Below, one piece after another: positions 15,471-23,394 of a DNA stretch of 39,306 nucleotides (positions are counted from its first letter, which is position 1; each line of letters begins with the position of its first letter). The notes under the pieces were generated by a model. That model saw only the letters and a list, made by a program, of their open reading frames with translations, was not told the DNA's origin and searched no databases. The DNA comes from JAYKHL01 sp035284865 (lineage in GTDB: Bacteria; Cyanobacteriota; Sericytochromatia; S15B-MN24; JAQBPE01): positions 1 through 39,306 of the forward strand of contig JAYKHL010000007.1 of the NCBI GenBank assembly GCA_035284865.1, read 5' to 3'. Both the position numbers and the translations under genes were made by a program.

Positions 15471-16427
15471 ATGTCCATCCCGCCGCTTTCGGCGCCCGAG
15501 CCGGTCCTCCGCGTGCAAGACCTCGTCGCCGAGTTTCCCGGCGTTCGGGCCCTCGACGGCGTCAGCTTCGCGCTGCCCGCGGGCACCATCACCGCGCTGG
15601 TGGGCCCCAACGGGGCAGGCAAGACGACGCTGATGCGCTGCCTGGTCGCCCTCGACCGGCCCTTCTCGGGCCGCATCGAGGTGGCGGGGCACGACACGGC
15701 CCGGGCTCCACGCGAGGTCCACCGGCGCGTCGGCTGGCTGCCCGACGACTTCGGGCTCTACGACGATCTCTCGGTGGGGCGCTGCGTGCGGCACGCCGCC
15801 GCCGCCCGAGGCCTGGCAGGGGACGGGCTGGAGGCGAGGCTGGCGGCGGTGCGGGAGGCCACCGACCTCGAGGCGCTGTGGGGCCAGCGGGCTGGCAGCC
15901 TGTCCCGCGGCCAGCGCCAGCGGGTGGGACTCGCCCAGGCGCTGGTCCACGACCCCCAGCTGGTGGTGCTGGACGAGCCCGCCTCCGGCCTCGATCCCGC
16001 GGCCCGGGTCGCGCTGGCCCAGCTGATCACGGCGCTGGGACGGGCCGGCAAGACCGTGATCGTCTCCTCGCACATCCTGGCGGAGCTGGAGGGCTATGCC
16101 ACCACGATGCTGACGCTGGAGGCTGGCCGCGTGCGCGGCCTCGTGCCTGTCAAGCAGCGGGCCGAGGCCAGCGAGCGGTGGCTTCGCCTGCGCGTGGCAA
16201 GCGACCCGGCCGCCGCCGCCGACCTCGCCCAGGCCCTGCCAGGCGTGGGGGCCGTGCGGCGGCTGCCCGATGGCGTGGCGCTGGCCTGGCAACGGCCCGA
16301 GGCCGAGCAGGCCGGCCTGCTGCGCGCGCTGCTGCAGGCCGGGGTGGAGGTGGTGGGGCTCGCCCCCGAGGAGGCCGACATGCAAGCGCTGTACCTCGCC
16401 CAGCTGCGCCCGGGTGCGCCCCGATGA
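15471..16427 (+). CDS. ABC transporter ATP-binding protein
   Basis: A 318-residue ABC ATPase of the exporter type (CcmA/NatA-like). Walker A is G45-P-N-G-A-G-K-T-T53, the signature motif is the slightly unusual L-S-R-G-Q (144-148), Walker B with the catalytic Glu is at 164-169, and the H-loop is H201. A roughly 90-residue C-terminal accessory region follows. The stop overlaps the ATG of the permease (ATGA), so the two are translationally coupled and form one transporter. The substrate is unknown. Confidence 0.92.
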   Translation: MSIPPLSAPEPVLRVQDLVAEFPGVRALDGVSFALPAGTITALVGPNGAGKTTLMRCLVALDRPFSGRIEVAGHDTARAPREVHRRVGWLPDDFGLYDDLSVGRCVRHAAAARGLAGDGLEARLAAVREATDLEALWGQRAGSLSRGQRQRVGLAQALVHDPQLVVLDEPASGLDPAARVALAQLITALGRAGKTVIVSSHILAELEGYATTMLTLEAGRVRGLVPVKQRAEASERWLRLRVASDPAAAADLAQALPGVGAVRRLPDGVALAWQRPEAEQAGLLRALLQAGVEVVGLAPEEADMQALYLAQLRPGAPR

Positions 16428-17833
16428 ACGCGGAGCTGCAGCGCAACCTCTGGCTGGAGCTCCGCCCGCTGCCGGTGGCCGCGTCGCTGGGCGTGCTCGC
16501 GCTGCTCGCCTTCGCCGCCACGGTGAGGGTCGGCCCCCTGAGCGCCATCGGCCTCGAACGGCTGCAGGGCCTCGGGCTCTTCGTGTTCTGCTTCCACGCC
16601 ATCTGGGGGCTTCGCAAGGCCAGCGCCGCCGTCTCGGCCGAGGTGCTGGGCGGCACCTGGGACCAGCAGCGCCTGTCGGGGCAGAGCGGGGCCTCGCTGC
16701 TGGCAGGCAAGCTGCTGGGCGCGACGGCGTTCACCTGGGTCGGCGCCCTGGGCGGCCTCACGCTGTACACCCCGGCCCAGCTCGCGCTCGGCGATGCGCC
16801 CCTGGCCCTGCTCCATGCGGCCACCCTGGTGCTCGGGGCCCTCGCGGCGCAGGCCGCGGCGCTGGCGGGCAGCCTGCTGACGGCCGGGCGGCTCCGCCGC
16901 ACCCGGCGAGGCGGCCCGGGCGCCCTGTCGATGGCCGGCTGGCTCCTGGGGCTCTGGCTGGGGCTCATGCTCCTCACGGCTCTGGCGGGCAGCCTGGGGC
17001 TGCACGAGGTCCGGTGGCGCCAGCAGGCGGTCGCCTGGTGGCTTCCGCTGCCCCTCGAGGCCTTCATCCCCTTCTCGATGGCCCTCTGGGGGGGCTGGCT
17101 GCTGCTGGGTCTGCACCGCCTCCTGCGGCTGGAGCTCCAGCAACCCGTGACGCCCTGGGCCTGGCTGGCCTTCCTGGCCTTCGTGCCGGCCTATGCCGCC
17201 CCCCTGCTCCCGACCTGGCAGGCGGGGGCCCTGGGCTGGCTGCAGCTGGCCACCGCCACGGTCCTGGGGGCCACCTGGGTGACCCTGCTGCTCGAGCGCG
17301 TGGACGCCGTGCGCCTCCGCACGCTGGTGGGGCTGTGGCAGCGGGACGAGCGGCCGGGCCTCTGGGGCGCCCTGCCGCTCTGGATGCTCACCTTGCCCCT
17401 GGCCCTGGCCGGGGCGGCCATCCTCCTGGCCCTGGCGCTGCTGGCGTGGGGGCTTCCCCCGCTGGCGGACCTCGGGCGGGGCGGGATGGCGTTCTCGAGC
17501 GCAGCGCTGTTCCTGGTGCGGGATGCCGCCCTCGTGCTCAGCGCCCAGCTCGCGACGCCGCGCCACCGGGAGCCGCTCGGTGCCATCCTGGTGGGCGGCC
17601 TGCTGCTCTACGCGCTCCTGCCAGGGACCCTGGTCGCGCTGGGGGGGCCCGCCCAGGCCCTGTTGCCCGCCTTCTGGCCGCACCTCGCCTGGGACGTGCC
17701 AGGCAGCCCCTCGCTCGGCGCGTTCACGATCCACGTCGGCCTCGCGGTGCCAGGCACCCTGCTGGCCGTCGGGCTCGCGACCAGCGTGGCGAGACGCGCC
17801 ACCTCCGAGGCCCTCACAGCGGCGGGCAGGTGA
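16424..17833 (+). CDS. ABC transporter permease
   Basis: A 469-residue integral membrane protein with about 10-12 hydrophobic segments, starting at the ATG that overlaps the ATPase stop by four bases. No periplasmic binding protein is nearby, and the ATPase type plus the large polytopic permease fits an ABC-2-like exporter. A conserved G-T-W-D-Q-Q-R motif near residue 82, in an early cytoplasmic loop, is typical of such permeases and probably contacts the ATPase. The exported substrate cannot be predicted. Its end faces the convergent UbiA operon. Confidence 0.85.
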   Translation: MNAELQRNLWLELRPLPVAASLGVLALLAFAATVRVGPLSAIGLERLQGLGLFVFCFHAIWGLRKASAAVSAEVLGGTWDQQRLSGQSGASLLAGKLLGATAFTWVGALGGLTLYTPAQLALGDAPLALLHAATLVLGALAAQAAALAGSLLTAGRLRRTRRGGPGALSMAGWLLGLWLGLMLLTALAGSLGLHEVRWRQQAVAWWLPLPLEAFIPFSMALWGGWLLLGLHRLLRLELQQPVTPWAWLAFLAFVPAYAAPLLPTWQAGALGWLQLATATVLGATWVTLLLERVDAVRLRTLVGLWQRDERPGLWGALPLWMLTLPLALAGAAILLALALLAWGLPPLADLGRGGMAFSSAALFLVRDAALVLSAQLATPRHREPLGAILVGGLLLYALLPGTLVALGGPAQALLPAFWPHLAWDVPGSPSLGAFTIHVGLAVPGTLLAVGLATSVARRATSEALTAAGR

Positions 17834-17957
17834 GCACGACCGACCGAGCGCAGAGCGTCCACAGCAAGGTGGGCACCTCCCGGGCGCAGCCGGGAACCGA
17901 CGCCACGCTCGGGGCGCAGGACGGGCGATGCGGGCCGGGCGCAGTCGGCTGCCGCCA

Positions 17958-18386
17958 TCAAGCCCGCACCAGCCACCACGTGAGCAGGCCGGCCCGCGCC
18001 GTCCAGGCCACGGTGCGGATCCAGTTCGTATGCACCAGGCGTGTATGCACGTCTGGATCAAACCCCGCCGACAAAGCTGCGTGGGCTGGGACTTGCAGCA
18101 GGGCGGTGCTCAGCCAGATCACGCCCACCAGTCCGGCCCCGACCCACCAGACCCAGCCCCGCGGCCCGGCCCCCAGCGCCAGCAAAAGCCAGCCAGCCGT
18201 GGCGGCCTCCACGAGCATCGCGGGCCCCACCACGAACGTGATCAGGCTGGTGTGCCCCGCATGGTAAGCCGGGAAGGCCTCCGGGCCCACGCGCGCGAAC
18301 AGGGGGTACTGCACCACCTGCACGAGCCAGATCAGGCCCGTCATGAACCAGGTGGCCCCCAGGTGGGCCAGCACGAGCGGCGTCAT
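17958..18386 (-). CDS. Four-helix membrane protein, last gene of the UbiA/lycopene-cyclase operon
   Basis: A 142-residue protein with four predicted transmembrane helices. The N-terminal part carries a conserved-looking M-T-G-L-I-W-L-V-Q-V-V-Q-Y-P-L-F motif, then H-A-G-H-T and V-V-G-P-A-M-L-V-E. I recall similar uncharacterised proteins in several bacteria but no function. The ATG overlaps the stop of the lycopene-cyclase-domain gene by four bases (ATGA), so it is translationally coupled to it. Its conserved His and Tyr residues near the membrane surface could mean an enzyme or a redox partner, but this is inference. Confidence 0.78.
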   Translation of the reverse strand: MTPLVLAHLGATWFMTGLIWLVQVVQYPLFARVGPEAFPAYHAGHTSLITFVVGPAMLVEAATAGWLLLALGAGPRGWVWWVGAGLVGVIWLSTALLQVPAHAALSAGFDPDVHTRLVHTNWIRTVAWTARAGLLTWWLVRA

Positions 18387-19066
18387 CTCAACTTCTCCCA
18401 GCGCAGCCCCGCGACGAAGGGGTAAAACACGGCCCCGATCCAACCTGCCCCTGCAGCATACCCCAGCTCCTCGAGGGGCACGCCTGCCACGAACACGTTC
18501 GAGAAGCGCTCGGCGTGCCAGGCCAGCGCGAACACGCCGGGCAGGAGGGCCTGCAACGCCAGGCACAGCGCCGTGTACACGAAGGTGGTCAGCACCGCGG
18601 AGCCGAGGCCCGGCCCCCACAGGTCCGGGCGGCGCCAGCAGACGAGGCAGCCCGCCGCCGCCATCAAGGCAGGGGCCACGTGGATCATCGGCCACCCGCG
18701 CGCCCAGGCCCCCGCCACGGCCACGAAGCACGCCCCCATCAGCGCGCCCCCCCGCCGCCAGCCCGCCAGCCCCGCCACGGGGGCCCCCACCAGCCGCACA
18801 CCCGCCACGGCAGCCCACCCGACGGAGGTGAAGACGGCCAGCGCCGTCACGAACAGGACGTCCTCCACGCCGAAGCCGATGCGGTTCACGAGGTCGCCCA
18901 CGAAGCGGGGCTCCCAGTACGTCGGGTAAAACAGGCGCTCCGTGCCGGCAAAGGGCAGGCTGACCAGCGCCATCCGGCCGGCCACGGCCCGCAGATCCGG
19001 CCGCGCCAGCCACACGAGGAGCGCCGGCACGGCAAGCAGCAGACACAGCACGAGGAAGGCGTACAC
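18383..19066 (-). CDS. Lycopene cyclase domain protein (CrtYc/d-type)
   Basis: A 227-residue protein with about seven membrane helices and two internal repeats of the bacterial/archaeal lycopene cyclase domain. The first repeat holds the F-Y-P-T-Y-W-E-P segment and G-V-E-D-V-L-F. The second holds E-R-F-S-N and the canonical G-V-P-L-E-E. In heterodimeric CrtYc/CrtYd cyclases these acidic motifs form the active site that cyclises psi-ends of lycopene or of C50 precursors; here both halves are fused. The first repeat has E-D where E-E is usual. The start is GTG with GAGGAG just upstream, 10 bp after the UbiA stop. Confidence 0.82.
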   Translation of the reverse strand: MYAFLVLCLLLAVPALLVWLARPDLRAVAGRMALVSLPFAGTERLFYPTYWEPRFVGDLVNRIGFGVEDVLFVTALAVFTSVGWAAVAGVRLVGAPVAGLAGWRRGGALMGACFVAVAGAWARGWPMIHVAPALMAAAGCLVCWRRPDLWGPGLGSAVLTTFVYTALCLALQALLPGVFALAWHAERFSNVFVAGVPLEELGYAAGAGWIGAVFYPFVAGLRWEKLR

Positions 19067-19076
19067 GGGCCTCTCC

Positions 19077-19997
19077 TCAGCGCGGTCCTGGCGAGAGCCA
19101 GACGTCGGCCGTGAGCATCGCGACCCAGGCCAGCCCCGAGGCGATGACCAGGAGCACGAAGGGCAGCCGCCGCGCCGCAGCCGCCCGGGGTGCCCGCGCC
19201 AGCACCACCGCCGCCGCGCCCCAGGCCAGCACGGCGGGCCCGAGGTGCCAGGCCACCGGCCAGCTGAAGCCCGGGACGCCAGCCCGGACGGCGGCCCAGC
19301 CTGCCAGGCCCGCCAGGAGCGCCCCGAGGATGCGCCCCGAGGCGCGCAGCGGGCCGTGCACCACCACGACGGTCCGCTTGCCGGCCAGGCGGTCGCCCGG
19401 CTCGTCCGGCAGCGCCGTCGCCATCGCGATCGCGAGGTTCACGAGCAGCAGCGGCGGCAGCAGCAGCACCGGCCAGCCGACCAGGGTGCCGGCCTGCGAC
19501 CAGTACCCGAGCACCGGCAGCACGCCGCCGAGCCCGACGGCCTGCAGCCACTCCCCCCCGCCGCGGTACGACAGCCGGAGCGGCGGGAAGCTGTAGGCCC
19601 AGAGCAGCACAAGCCCACCAGCCGCCAGCGGCCAGACGCCCAGCCGCCCGGGCGCGGCCGCCACCACCCCGGCGCAGGCCAGGGCACCCACCGCCGCCGC
19701 CAGCGCCGCGCGCCGGAGGGCAACCCTGGTCAGCCGCCCGTCCACCAGCATCCGGCCGCCACCGGACAGGAACGTCGGGGACGGGTTCAGCCGATCGGCC
19801 GCCTCGTCGGCGAGGTCGTTGGCGAAGACGATCCACAGCTGGGTGCAGGCGCCGTAGGCCAGCACCCAGCCCGCGAGGACGTCGCTCCACGCCCCGTGCA
19901 GGCGCCACGCCAGCCCCTGGCCGAGCAGCAGCGGCAGCCAGAGGTAGCCGAGCGAGGGCAGCCGCGCCGCCCGCAGCCAGGCCGCTGCCGCCCTCAC
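19077..19997 (-). CDS. UbiA-family prenyltransferase
   Basis: A 306-residue polytopic membrane prenyltransferase. The first aspartate motif is N60-D-x-x-D-x-x-x-D68, and the second is D198-E-P-G-D202 followed by G-K-R-T. Both bind the Mg-diphosphate of an isoprenoid donor. The family prenylates aromatic rings (ubiquinone, menaquinone, chlorophyll side chain) or elongates lycopene in C50 carotenoid synthesis. Placement next to a lycopene-cyclase-domain gene favours the carotenoid role. The GTG start overlaps the previous stop (GTGA); longer upstream frames exist but would overlap the neighbour by 70 bases. Confidence 0.85.
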   Translation of the reverse strand: MRAAAAWLRAARLPSLGYLWLPLLLGQGLAWRLHGAWSDVLAGWVLAYGACTQLWIVFANDLADEAADRLNPSPTFLSGGGRMLVDGRLTRVALRRAALAAAVGALACAGVVAAAPGRLGVWPLAAGGLVLLWAYSFPPLRLSYRGGGEWLQAVGLGGVLPVLGYWSQAGTLVGWPVLLLPPLLLVNLAIAMATALPDEPGDRLAGKRTVVVVHGPLRASGRILGALLAGLAGWAAVRAGVPGFSWPVAWHLGPAVLAWGAAAVVLARAPRAAAARRLPFVLLVIASGLAWVAMLTADVWLSPGPR

Positions 19998-20725
19998 GGC
20001 ACGGTGTCGGCCAGGCCGAGCTGCCGGGCCCGGGCCTCGCGCAGCGCGGCGAAGGGCCGCTCCCACCTGGGCGCAGCAGCCGGATCCCAGGCGGTCGCAG
20101 GCACCTCCCCTGCTGCTGCCAACGCCTCGAGCAGCCGGGCCTCGGCGGCTGGCTCACGCGAAAACGCGAACGGGTTGCGCGGCCCCCCGCCCGGCAACGC
20201 CGGATACGTGGCGTCGTTGGCTGCGATCAGCGCCAGCAGTTCCTCTCCACGACGGGCCATGTGCTGGACGAACGCCAGGGAGTACGGCCCGTGGCCCGCC
20301 CGGCCGGCCGGGTCCCGGGCGACCCAGCGCGCCCAGTCGAAGCCATAGGTGAAGTCGTGGGTGTAGCGAAAGGCGATCGCGCCGCCGCGCGCGAAGCGGT
20401 GGTGCAGGGCGACGTGGGCCTCCCCGAGCGCCTGGAGCCCGGCCGCGTCGGCCGCCTCCCGCAGCAGGCTCGCGGCCAGCGCGTCCGCGTCCCAGAAGAG
20501 CGTCTCGGGAAAGGCCTCCGCCTGGGCCGCGCCGATGGCCGTCAGCGCGGCCACCCAGGCGGCCTGGCGGCCAGGGGGCTGCCCCGGCAGCAGGCGGCTG
20601 GCCAGCGCCGGCCAGGGCGTGGGCGCCCCCCGGCCCGGGGCCAGGCTCCGGTAGACGGGCACCCGGGCCCGCAGCCGCGCCTCCGCCTCCGCCAGCCGGG
20701 CCAGCAACGCGGGCGCCACGCTCAT
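19994..20725 (-). CDS. Hypothetical protein inside the UbiA operon
   Basis: A 243-residue soluble protein that I do not recognise. Conserved-looking features are a H-H-x-F-A-R-G-G segment, then F-R-Y-T-H-D-F-T-Y-G-F-D-W, then a M-A-R-R-G-E-E-L-L helix, N-D-A-T-Y-P and a P-R-N-P-F-A-F motif. The clustered H, D, Y and R suggest a metal or substrate site. It is coupled on both sides: its ATG overlaps the upstream UbiA stop and its stop overlaps the downstream UbiA GTG. That position implies it acts in the same isoprenoid pathway, in stoichiometric amounts with the two prenyltransferases. Confidence 0.78.
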   Translation of the reverse strand: MSVAPALLARLAEAEARLRARVPVYRSLAPGRGAPTPWPALASRLLPGQPPGRQAAWVAALTAIGAAQAEAFPETLFWDADALAASLLREAADAAGLQALGEAHVALHHRFARGGAIAFRYTHDFTYGFDWARWVARDPAGRAGHGPYSLAFVQHMARRGEELLALIAANDATYPALPGGGPRNPFAFSREPAAEARLLEALAAAGEVPATAWDPAAAPRWERPFAALREARARQLGLADTVP

Positions 20726-21684
20726 GGCCCGAGCCTTGCCGCTGCCACCACGCCAACGGTGAGGGTGAGCGTGGCGAGCCAGCAGGCCTGGTGGAGGGCC
20801 TGCTTGTAGACCCCCTGGGCGGCGAAGGCATTGGTCACCGCGGCAGCGCCGAGCCGCCGCAGGGCGGGCAGGTGGAGCGAGAGCGCCACGGCCGCGAGCA
20901 GGCCCACCCACGGCGCAGGCCCCACCCCCAGCACCGCCGCCACGGCCCAGGAAAGCGCCCCGAGCGACAGGCACGTGCGCACGCCGGCGCGCGCCACGCC
21001 GTTGCCGAGCATCGTGGTGAAGGTGCGCTTGCCGCCGGCGCGATCGCTCTGCTCGTCCGACAGGCCGCTGGCCACCGCGCTCGCCAGGGCCAGCCAGGCG
21101 TGCCCGGCCAGCCAGGCCCACTGGGGGCTCCAGGGCATGCCGGAGATGGCGTAGGCCTGCAGCCACGGCAGCAGCACCCCGACGCCCAGCATCTCGAGCA
21201 GCTCGCCGCCGCCCCGGTAGTTCAGGGCCAGCGGCGGCAGGCTGTAGGCCACGAAGGTGGCCACGCAGGCGAGGCCGAAGGCCCCCAGCCAGGGCCGGTC
21301 GAGCGGCGTCGCCAGCCCGAAGGCGAGCCCCACCGCGACCAGGCCACCCACGAGGCCGGCCGCCAGCACCAGGCGGGCCGGCAGCAGGCCGTCCGGGATG
21401 GTCTTCGGCGAGCACCCGGTGGGGAACATCTCGCGCTTGAGGCGGTCGACGCGGACGTCGGCCCAGTCGTTGAGCAGCACGATGAACACGCCCAGCGCCA
21501 GGGTGAAGGCCACCCCGAAGGCGGCGGCGCCCCACGACCAGGCGGGGGCCACGGCCAGGCCAAGGCCCTGGCCGAGCACGGTCGGCACGAGCAGCTTGGG
21601 CCAGCTGGCGGGCTTCAGGGCGTGACGCCAGCGGGCTGGCAGGCCCGGGGCAGAGGGAGGGGGGGCGGTGGTGGTCGGCTGCAC
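20722..21684 (-). CDS. UbiA-family prenyltransferase, first gene of operon
   Basis: A 320-residue membrane prenyltransferase with N72-D-W-A-D-V-R-V-D80 as first aspartate motif and D210-x3-D214 followed by G-G-K-R-T as second. It shares only general UbiA features with the second UbiA in the operon, so the two probably act on different substrates or steps. I place the start at GTG 21684 because a TATACT box ends six bases upstream and no Shine-Dalgarno is seen, as expected for a leaderless message; the frame is open further upstream. Its stop overlaps the next ATG by four bases. Confidence 0.83.
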   Translation of the reverse strand: MQPTTTAPPPSAPGLPARWRHALKPASWPKLLVPTVLGQGLGLAVAPAWSWGAAAFGVAFTLALGVFIVLLNDWADVRVDRLKREMFPTGCSPKTIPDGLLPARLVLAAGLVGGLVAVGLAFGLATPLDRPWLGAFGLACVATFVAYSLPPLALNYRGGGELLEMLGVGVLLPWLQAYAISGMPWSPQWAWLAGHAWLALASAVASGLSDEQSDRAGGKRTFTTMLGNGVARAGVRTCLSLGALSWAVAAVLGVGPAPWVGLLAAVALSLHLPALRRLGAAAVTNAFAAQGVYKQALHQACWLATLTLTVGVVAAARLGP

Positions 21685-21690
21685 GCCCCC

Positions 21691-21696
21691 AGTATA
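21691..21696 (-). promoter_or_regulatory. TATACT -10 box giving a leaderless mRNA
   Basis: On the minus strand TATACT ends six bases before the GTG of the first UbiA gene. Transcription would start on or within a base or two of the start codon. No good -35 is visible. The pattern of a -10 box directly ahead of the start is typical of leaderless genes in Deinococcus and Actinobacteria. Confidence 0.5.
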
Positions 21697-21812
21697 CCGG
21701 CAGGCCTCAACCCCGGGCCCGCCACGGCCCGGGGTCGGCCGGAGTTGGCCTGCCCCCGCGTGGCTGGCTCCCGCCGGCAGCCCGGGAGGCGCCTCGGGCC
21801 GAGCCCCCGGCC

Positions 21813-23249
21813 TCACCGGCTCCAGGTGATGGTCCAGGGGCCCCACGTGCCTCGCGTGTCGCGGGCATGCGACCACACCAGCGTGCGCGCCCCGGCGGCC
21901 ACCACGGGCGCCGCGCCCGGCGCGGCGGGCTGGCCGGTGCCCGCCTGGCCAGGTCGCCCGAGGAAGTACTCGGCCGCCACGGGGCGGGGCCCCGTCCGCT
22001 GACGCACCACCTCGGGGCCAGCGGCCGCAGCCGGGTTGTCGGCCGTGCGCAGCGCGTAGAGCATCATGGGCCGGTTCTCCTCCCAGAAGCGGGCCACGGC
22101 GCTGTGGGGGGGATCGAAGCCGTCGCTCCAGCCTCCGATCTCGATGGTGTACGCGAGCGTGCCGAGCTCCGCGAAGGCCCAGTCGGTGTCATCGCCGGCC
22201 GTCGGATACAGGGCGGGGCCGGACTGGCCCGCCTCGTAGCCGGACAGCTCGCCCAGCTTCCTGCCCACAAGGGCCAGGCGCGGATCCGGCGGGGGCTCGT
22301 CGGTGTACCCCCACGGCCAGAGCACCATGTTGGAGTAGCTGTGGAAGGTGAGCAGGTAGGTGGGCCGGATGCGACGCATCAGGTCGCGCATGGCCTGCGT
22401 CTCGGGCTCGGAGAACCCCGCCCGGCCGCCGAACGTGTCGGCCTCGGGGTTGCTGCTCGTGCCCACCTGGCCCCAGGCGGGGCCGCCGTAGTTGCGGTTG
22501 AGGTCCACCCCGATGCGACGCCTGCCACCCGTCACGTGGTTGGTGTTCTTGCGCTGGTCCACACCCCGCTCGGCGCGGGCATGGCCGTCCGGGTTGACCA
22601 TCGGCACGAGCCAGATGTCCCGGGTGTCGACGAGCCCCGTCACCTCGGGGTCCTGGCCGTAGCCCTCCACCAGGTGCTGGGCCATCCTCAGCACCACCTC
22701 CGGCGTCGCGAGCTCCCGGGCGTGGTGGCAGCCCGCGAAGAGCACCACGGGCTTGCCCGCTCCCCCCTGACCGAGGTGCAGGGCCAGGATGTCGCGGTCG
22801 GCTTGCTGCTGCGTCTTCTCCCAGGAGTCGCCGAGATCGACCACCTCCGCGCGCCCCGGCAGCCGGGCGGCCAGGGCCCGCAGCGCCTGGGCCATCTGGG
22901 GGTAGGTGCGGTACTTCGGGTCGTAGGCGTTGCGGCGGCCCGTGAGGTCTTGCGTCACCGAGACCCCGATGCGACGCGCGGCCTCGAACTGCTCGCGCGT
23001 CAGGGTGGCCCGGAAGCGCTTGTTCGCGCGGTCGAGGCCCTCGATCGCCACGCCGGCCTCGGCCAGGGCCGCCAGCTGCGCCCGGCGCTGGTAGCGGATG
23101 ACCACCGCCGCGGGCTCGGCGCTCCGCGCGAACAGCGTCTCCGCCGACACAGACTGGGCCGTCCGCACAGCCGGGGCCCCGCACCCGGCGCTGGTCGACA
23201 CGACGAGCCCCAGCAGGAGCGCGGCAACGGGGCGGCGGAGCATCAACAC
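21813..23249 (-). CDS. M14 zinc carboxypeptidase, lipoprotein
   Basis: A 478-residue exported metallo-carboxypeptidase with a lipobox ending S-A-G-C (Cys 23). Zinc ligands H176, E179 (H-A-R-E) and H303, catalytic E370 and a G-V-D-L-N-R-N motif near 247 are all intact. The region 45-100 (V-I-R-Y-Q ... R-A-T-L-T-R-E-Q-F) matches the prodomain-like region of the other M14 protein at 13551-14807, so they are paralogues. A C-terminal extension from about 405, rich in Pro/Ala and ending in a Trp-rich stretch, is absent from the other copy. The start is GTG with GGAGG six bases upstream. Confidence 0.92.
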   Translation of the reverse strand: MLMLRRPVAALLLGLVVSTSAGCGAPAVRTAQSVSAETLFARSAEPAAVVIRYQRRAQLAALAEAGVAIEGLDRANKRFRATLTREQFEAARRIGVSVTQDLTGRRNAYDPKYRTYPQMAQALRALAARLPGRAEVVDLGDSWEKTQQQADRDILALHLGQGGAGKPVVLFAGCHHARELATPEVVLRMAQHLVEGYGQDPEVTGLVDTRDIWLVPMVNPDGHARAERGVDQRKNTNHVTGGRRRIGVDLNRNYGGPAWGQVGTSSNPEADTFGGRAGFSEPETQAMRDLMRRIRPTYLLTFHSYSNMVLWPWGYTDEPPPDPRLALVGRKLGELSGYEAGQSGPALYPTAGDDTDWAFAELGTLAYTIEIGGWSDGFDPPHSAVARFWEENRPMMLYALRTADNPAAAAGPEVVRQRTGPRPVAAEYFLGRPGQAGTGQPAAPGAAPVVAAGARTLVWSHARDTRGTWGPWTITWSR

Positions 23250-23281
23250 GGCAGGCCTCCGGCAACGAGAGGGAAGACGTG

Positions 23282-23315
23282 TTTAATATTAAATTAAGAC
23301 AAGGTTAATTGTCAA
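23282..23315 (-). promoter_or_regulatory. Strong promoter with palindrome for the second M14 gene
   Basis: On the minus strand a perfect TTGACA (23310-23315), 18 bp, then TAATAT (23286-23291). The -10 lies inside a perfect 12-bp palindrome TTTAATATTAAA (23282-23293), and GACAA/TTGTC arms flank 23298-23313. This is the only AT-rich stretch in the 145-bp gap ahead of the M14 gene. Confidence 0.6.
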
Positions 23316-23394
23316 GCCAAGCGCGCCCGCCCTCGACCGCGGCCTCGCGGCCACAGCCCGGCGGCCCGCAGCCCCGTCCCGGGGCCCCGTCGGC

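Noticed and set aside
17834..17957. Possible terminator between the convergent ABC permease and UbiA operon
   Set aside because: Short GC inverted repeats are present but none is longer than expected in DNA of this composition, and no T-tract follows.
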